A stretch of 44,460 bases of DNA from Bacteroidota bacterium (GTDB lineage Bacteria > Bacteroidota > Bacteroidia > Bacteroidales > Rikenellaceae). The notes under the pieces are model-generated. The model ran no database searches, was not told where the DNA came from, and saw only the letters and a list, made by a program, of their open reading frames with translations. How positions within the stretch are numbered: the first letter of the stretch is position 1; every line of letters starts with the position of its first letter. The position numbers and the translations under genes were made by a program. Shown in pieces: positions 41,459 to 44,460 of the stretch. The stretch spans positions 1-44,460 of the forward strand of contig JADFUS010000005.1 in assembly GCA_015222165.1 (NCBI GenBank), in the 5' to 3' direction.

Positions 41459-41466
41459 CAAATATA
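41459..41466 (-). promoter_or_regulatory. -7 box for the lipoprotein-pyrH-frr operon
   Basis: TATATTTG on the minus strand, start near 41453; no clear -33 box. It implies that translation begins at the ATG at 41427. Confidence 0.45.
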
Positions 41467-41498
41467 CGAAAAAATAATTAAATTTTGTTTAATTAGTC

Positions 41499-41529
41499 AT
41501 TGTCTAAATCAATAATATTATTATATTTG
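41499..41529 (+). promoter_or_regulatory. Promoter of the coiled-coil membrane protein
   Basis: ATTG (41499-41502), 19-nt gap, TATATTTG (41522-41529), start near 41535, 40 nt before the ATG at 41575. Confidence 0.65.
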
Positions 41530-41574
41530 CATAATAGTAGTAGTAATTTATTATTAACTAAAAAAATCGCATAT

Positions 41575-42456
41575 ATGGAAGCATCAAACAACGAACCTGG
41601 AAAAGGTAAGGGATATAAATTAGGAGTGATAATATTATCTGTAGTGATAGCTGTTGTTACAGTCCTTTTTATTATGAATATTTCTTCGATGAAAGAGGAG
41701 CAAAAACAACTTACAGCTCAGAAAGAGATGATTCAAACTCAACTTAGTGAAACACTTGTTTCTTTGGGAGATTTGGAAACATCAAATATGGAGATATCGG
41801 ATAGTTTAAACATAGAGCGTCACCGTGCAGATTCTTTGATGTCAAGAATGAGAAAAGAGCGTAATTGGAATGCAAATACTGTCAGAAAATATAAAAAAGA
41901 ACTTGGAACACTTCGTTCTATAATGAAAAAATATGTTGAGCAGATTAAAGAGTTGAATGATAAAAACGTCGTTCTTTCGGAAGAAAATCTTCAATATCGT
42001 TCAGAAATAAAAGCTACACAACATAGAGCTGAGCTTGCAGAGGAAAAAACAAAAGAGCTTAACGCAAAAATTAAAGCTGGAGAGATGCTTTTTGTTACTA
42101 ACATAAGTGTTGAACCAATAAATTCTCGTGATAGAAAAGTTAGAATAAGAAGAGCAGACAAACTTCGTGTAGATTTCACTCTTTTAGCTAATTCAATTGC
42201 TCAACCAGGAGAACGCACAATTTATGCTAGAGTAATGGATCCATCAGGTTATGTTATTTCTGATTCTCAAAGTAAAGTTTTTGATTTTGAAGGAAATAAA
42301 CTTCCTTATTCAGAATCTCGTACTGTAGATTATGCTAATAAAGATATAAACGTAAGTATATATCACCCATGCGAAGGTCTTGAAAAAGGAGCTTATATTG
42401 TTGAGCTTTATGTAGATGGTTCTTTGGCTGGTAAAAATGAAATTGTATTGAAATAG
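41575..42456 (+). CDS. Membrane-anchored coiled-coil protein with C-terminal beta domain
   Basis: From the ATG at 41575 (MEASNNEPGKGKGYK) the protein has 293 residues; the longer frame would begin inside the promoter. One membrane helix (about 17-38, LGVIILSVVIAVVTVLFIM) is followed by a long coiled coil (about 40-165) and a beta-rich domain at the end (about 170-293, MLFVTNISVEPINSRDRKVRIRRADKLRVDF). Bacteroidetes genomes commonly have such a conserved hypothetical protein, sometimes mislabelled as SMC. The domain is probably periplasmic. Function unknown. It stands alone between a promoter and a terminator. Confidence 0.75.
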   Translation: MEASNNEPGKGKGYKLGVIILSVVIAVVTVLFIMNISSMKEEQKQLTAQKEMIQTQLSETLVSLGDLETSNMEISDSLNIERHRADSLMSRMRKERNWNANTVRKYKKELGTLRSIMKKYVEQIKELNDKNVVLSEENLQYRSEIKATQHRAELAEEKTKELNAKIKAGEMLFVTNISVEPINSRDRKVRIRRADKLRVDFTLLANSIAQPGERTIYARVMDPSGYVISDSQSKVFDFEGNKLPYSESRTVDYANKDINVSIYHPCEGLEKGAYIVELYVDGSLAGKNEIVLK

Positions 42457-42481
42457 TATATATAATATATTTAATTGTTTG

Positions 42482-42517
42482 TCGGAGTGCTTTTTATAAG
42501 TACTCCGATATTTTTTT
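42482..42517 (+). terminator. Terminator whose T-run overlaps the next promoter
   Basis: TCGGAGTGCTT (42482-42492) pairs with AAGTACTCCGA (42498-42508) with one G-T wobble, followed by seven T (42511-42517). Confidence 0.8.
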
Positions 42518-42545
42518 GATTTTTTTAAAAAAAAGAGTACCTTTA
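42515..42545 (+). promoter_or_regulatory. Promoter of TonB-like gene and recG
   Basis: TTTG (42515-42518), 19-nt gap, TACCTTTA (42538-42545). The TTTG uses the last T of the preceding terminator. Predicted start near 42551. Confidence 0.65.
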
Positions 42546-42567
42546 TGCCTCTATATTAATATACAAT

Positions 42568-43524
42568 ATGTCGCAAAAAAAAGAAAATACAATATCTTCA
42601 ATTAATAGTAATAAGAAAAGAGTTTCTGATAGATTTTCTACGAAAAGTGGAAAGTCTGTTAATGATTTCTATTCTAAAAATCGTATTAAAAAAGGTGTTA
42701 AGATAGACGAAAAACACCCATTACAAAATTTACTTCCTTTTGCTAAAGCACAAAAAAGCCTAGATGATTGGCTATATCGTAATCGTAAAGAGGTGGTTTT
42801 CGTATCTATAACATATCTTATTATTTTATTATCGATAATGTTTGTAAGATATGATATGGTGGACTATAACACTATAGGCAGTGTTTATATAGATGTGCCT
42901 ATAGAAGAAATAGAACAGCCAAAAATAGAGACTAAAAAGCAAAAAGAGGATAAGCGTTTTGTTGAGGAGATGAAGCGTATGGCAAGTGAGCCAGTGAAAA
43001 ATGTTGCCGTAGATGAAAATAATAACCTTGATACTGAGCTTAAAGATGAGAAAAACATCAATAGTGATGAGCTTTATGAGGAGGCAAAAAAAGTACAACA
43101 AGAGTTAGAGGCAAATAGAGCTAGTTATAAAAAAGGATTGCAAGATGTTAACAACGAAGAGTCTGCTATCCCTTCTGGAGATGATTCTCAAAAAGATATA
43201 GGTAATTCTAATGAAAATGTTATTGCAGGAAAAAGTGTTGTTAAGGGAAATGTTACAGTCTCTTTTAATCTTAAAGGGAGAAAAGTTATTTATCTTGAAA
43301 TTCCAGCATATCGTTGTCAAAGAGGAGGACGTGTTGTTGTGAATATTGTTGTTGAAGCCGATGGATATGTATCCTCGGCAGAAGCTGTTTCGGGAAGTGG
43401 ACTTTCAGATTCTTGTCTTAAAGAGATGTCGGAAGAGGCAGCTACGTTATCTCGTTTTACAATAGATAAAAATTCATCGGATAGTCAAAAAGGTCATATA
43501 ACATACTTATTTATAAGTCAGTAA
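42568..43524 (+). CDS. TonB-family protein
   Basis: The 318-residue protein has a long basic cytoplasmic N-terminus (1-74), one membrane helix (about 75-94, EVVFVSITYLIILLSIMFVR), a charged periplasmic linker (about 100-220) and a C-terminal domain (about 235-318, VYLEIPAYRCQRGGRVVVNIVVEADGYVSSAEAVSGSG) with the TonB-like GRVVV.I.V..DG pattern. Classical TonB transmits ExbBD energy to outer-membrane receptors, but no exbB or exbD is near. The linker lacks the Pro-rich repeats typical of TonB, and the long cytoplasmic start is unusual. A two-base gap separates it from recG. Confidence 0.75.
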   Translation: MSQKKENTISSINSNKKRVSDRFSTKSGKSVNDFYSKNRIKKGVKIDEKHPLQNLLPFAKAQKSLDDWLYRNRKEVVFVSITYLIILLSIMFVRYDMVDYNTIGSVYIDVPIEEIEQPKIETKKQKEDKRFVEEMKRMASEPVKNVAVDENNNLDTELKDEKNINSDELYEEAKKVQQELEANRASYKKGLQDVNNEESAIPSGDDSQKDIGNSNENVIAGKSVVKGNVTVSFNLKGRKVIYLEIPAYRCQRGGRVVVNIVVEADGYVSSAEAVSGSGLSDSCLKEMSEEAATLSRFTIDKNSSDSQKGHITYLFISQ

Positions 43525-43526
43525 AA

Positions 43527-44460
43527 ATGGAAGATAATTTATTTGATAAAGAAATTTCGGTGCTTAATGGAGTAAGTAAACGTCGAGCAACTCTTCTTCA
43601 AAGCGAGTTGTCTCTGGTTACTCTTGACGATTTATTACATTTATATCCCTATCGTTATATAGATAGAACACGTTTCTATAAGATAAACCAAATAAAAGAC
43701 GATAATCTTGCTTATATCCAAATAAAAGCACGAGTTAGAACTATTTCTGAACATGGCGTAGGAAGAGCGAAACGATTGAATGTTATTGTGGCAGACGATT
43801 CGGGCGTTGCTTCTATGGTTTGGTTTGGCGCTGTTGACTACATAAAAAGACGTTTGGAGATTGATAGAGAATATATATTTTTCGGAAAACCATCTTTTTA
43901 TAATGGAGTTTTGAATATTTCTCACCCTGAATTTGATATTCCTTATTTTGAAAATAATCTTAATAAGCCCAAAGTCTATGGTGTTTATTCTACCACAGAA
44001 AAACTAAATAAAGCAGGTTGTAATACCAAATTTATCGCTGGTTTAGTTCTTGGAATGTGGAAACTCGTATATAAAAATATCCAAGAATTTATACCCACAG
44101 AAATTTTAAAAAAATATCAGCTTATGTCTTTGGCAAAAGCTCTTTATAATATTCATTTTCCCCAAAGTGAACCTCTTTTACGTGAGGCACAGAGAAGGTT
44201 GAAATTTGAAGAATTCTTTATGGTTCAGCTCTCATTGCTTAATCAGAAAAATATACGTATAGCGAAAAATAAAGGTCTTGTTTTCCCAATTCTAGGAGAT
44301 AAATTTAATACTTTTTATGAGGAATGTCTCCCATTTGAGCTTACAAATGCTCAGAAAAAAGTTATTAAGGAGATAAGACGTGATACTCTTTCTGGAATAC
44401 AAATGAATAGATTATTGCAGGGAGATGTAGGAAGTGGAAAAACTATAGTTGCCCTAATCA
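43527..44460 (+). CDS. recG: ATP-dependent DNA helicase RecG, N-terminal part (cut by window end)
   Basis: RecG remodels stalled replication forks and branched DNA. The first 311 codons are present; the frame runs off the window. The N-terminal wedge/OB region has NGVSKRRATLLQSELSLVTLDDLLHLYPYRYIDRT, then RLNVIVADDSGVASMVWFG and the OB-fold ending YNGVLNISHPEFD. The helicase domain begins with FELTNAQKKVIKEIRRDT, QMNRLLQGDVGSGKT (Walker A, about residues 292-305), the RecG signature. Its ATG is 2 bp after the TonB-like stop, so the two are cotranscribed. Confidence 0.95.
   Translation, partial: MEDNLFDKEISVLNGVSKRRATLLQSELSLVTLDDLLHLYPYRYIDRTRFYKINQIKDDNLAYIQIKARVRTISEHGVGRAKRLNVIVADDSGVASMVWFGAVDYIKRRLEIDREYIFFGKPSFYNGVLNISHPEFDIPYFENNLNKPKVYGVYSTTEKLNKAGCNTKFIAGLVLGMWKLVYKNIQEFIPTEILKKYQLMSLAKALYNIHFPQSEPLLREAQRRLKFEEFFMVQLSLLNQKNIRIAKNKGLVFPILGDKFNTFYEECLPFELTNAQKKVIKEIRRDTLSGIQMNRLLQGDVGSGKTIVALI

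Noticed and set aside
1-44460. CRISPR array, insertion sequence or prophage
   Set aside because: No regularly spaced repeats, transposase, integrase or phage structural cluster seen; only one isolated tail-fibre-like gene.

Overview
This window reads as a low-GC Bacteroidetes chromosome, most likely a Bacteroidales lineage. The evidence is Bacteroidetes-type promoters (TTTG, 19-21 nt gap, TAnnTTTG), very weak Shine-Dalgarno sequences, and lineage-typical families: DUF4924, DUF2851, BACON-like lipoprotein, HU/CCDC81-SPOR and a TonB-family protein. Nearly all of it is core housekeeping gene content in short operons. Convergent gene pairs are usually separated by strong, near-perfect bidirectional hairpin terminators.

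Layout. 1-708 is the 3' end of a restriction-modification methylase. 926-1340 is tRNA-Glu(TTC)-rpsT on the minus strand. 1620-5405 is pheT plus an LRR lipoprotein. 5493-6822 (minus) carries the SRP RNA gene, a short Asn-rich leader ORF, an attenuator and asnA. 6908-8963 is mltG and a family 2 glycosyltransferase. 9100-12329 is rplY, pth, an Hsp15-like S4 protein, a DUF4924 protein and manA. 12385-14594 (minus) is purN, a CNNM/CorB-like protein and a GYF_2-CD225 protein. 14761-19888 is a long envelope and lipid operon: acpP-fabF-rnc-LysE-cmk-ispH-lolA. 19950-21182 (minus) is a solitary phage-tail-fibre-like protein. 21320-24193 (minus) is lgt, an HU-SPOR protein and a secreted C1 peptidase. 24351-27607 is an ITPase, a U32 protein and a methyltransferase. 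27624-30615 (minus) is tsaD-bioD-DUF2851. 30809-35344 is tamB. 35448-37812 is gpsA-pgi. 37889-41427 (minus) is a degenerate OmpA-like lipoprotein, pyrH, frr and a potassium-channel-like protein. 41575-44460 is a coiled-coil membrane protein, a TonB-family protein and the start of recG.

The most interesting element is upstream of asnA. A 28-codon ORF (6701-6615, minus) contains 8 Asn codons in two clusters. It is followed by a strong intrinsic terminator (6598-6565). The 3' part of the leader ORF is complementary to the 5' arm of that terminator (9 bp, plus 4 bp after a small internal loop). This is the full layout of a ribosome-mediated transcription attenuator sensing charged tRNA-Asn. It lies directly downstream of the SRP RNA gene with no clear promoter of its own. 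No prophage, IS element, CRISPR array or biosynthetic cluster is visible.
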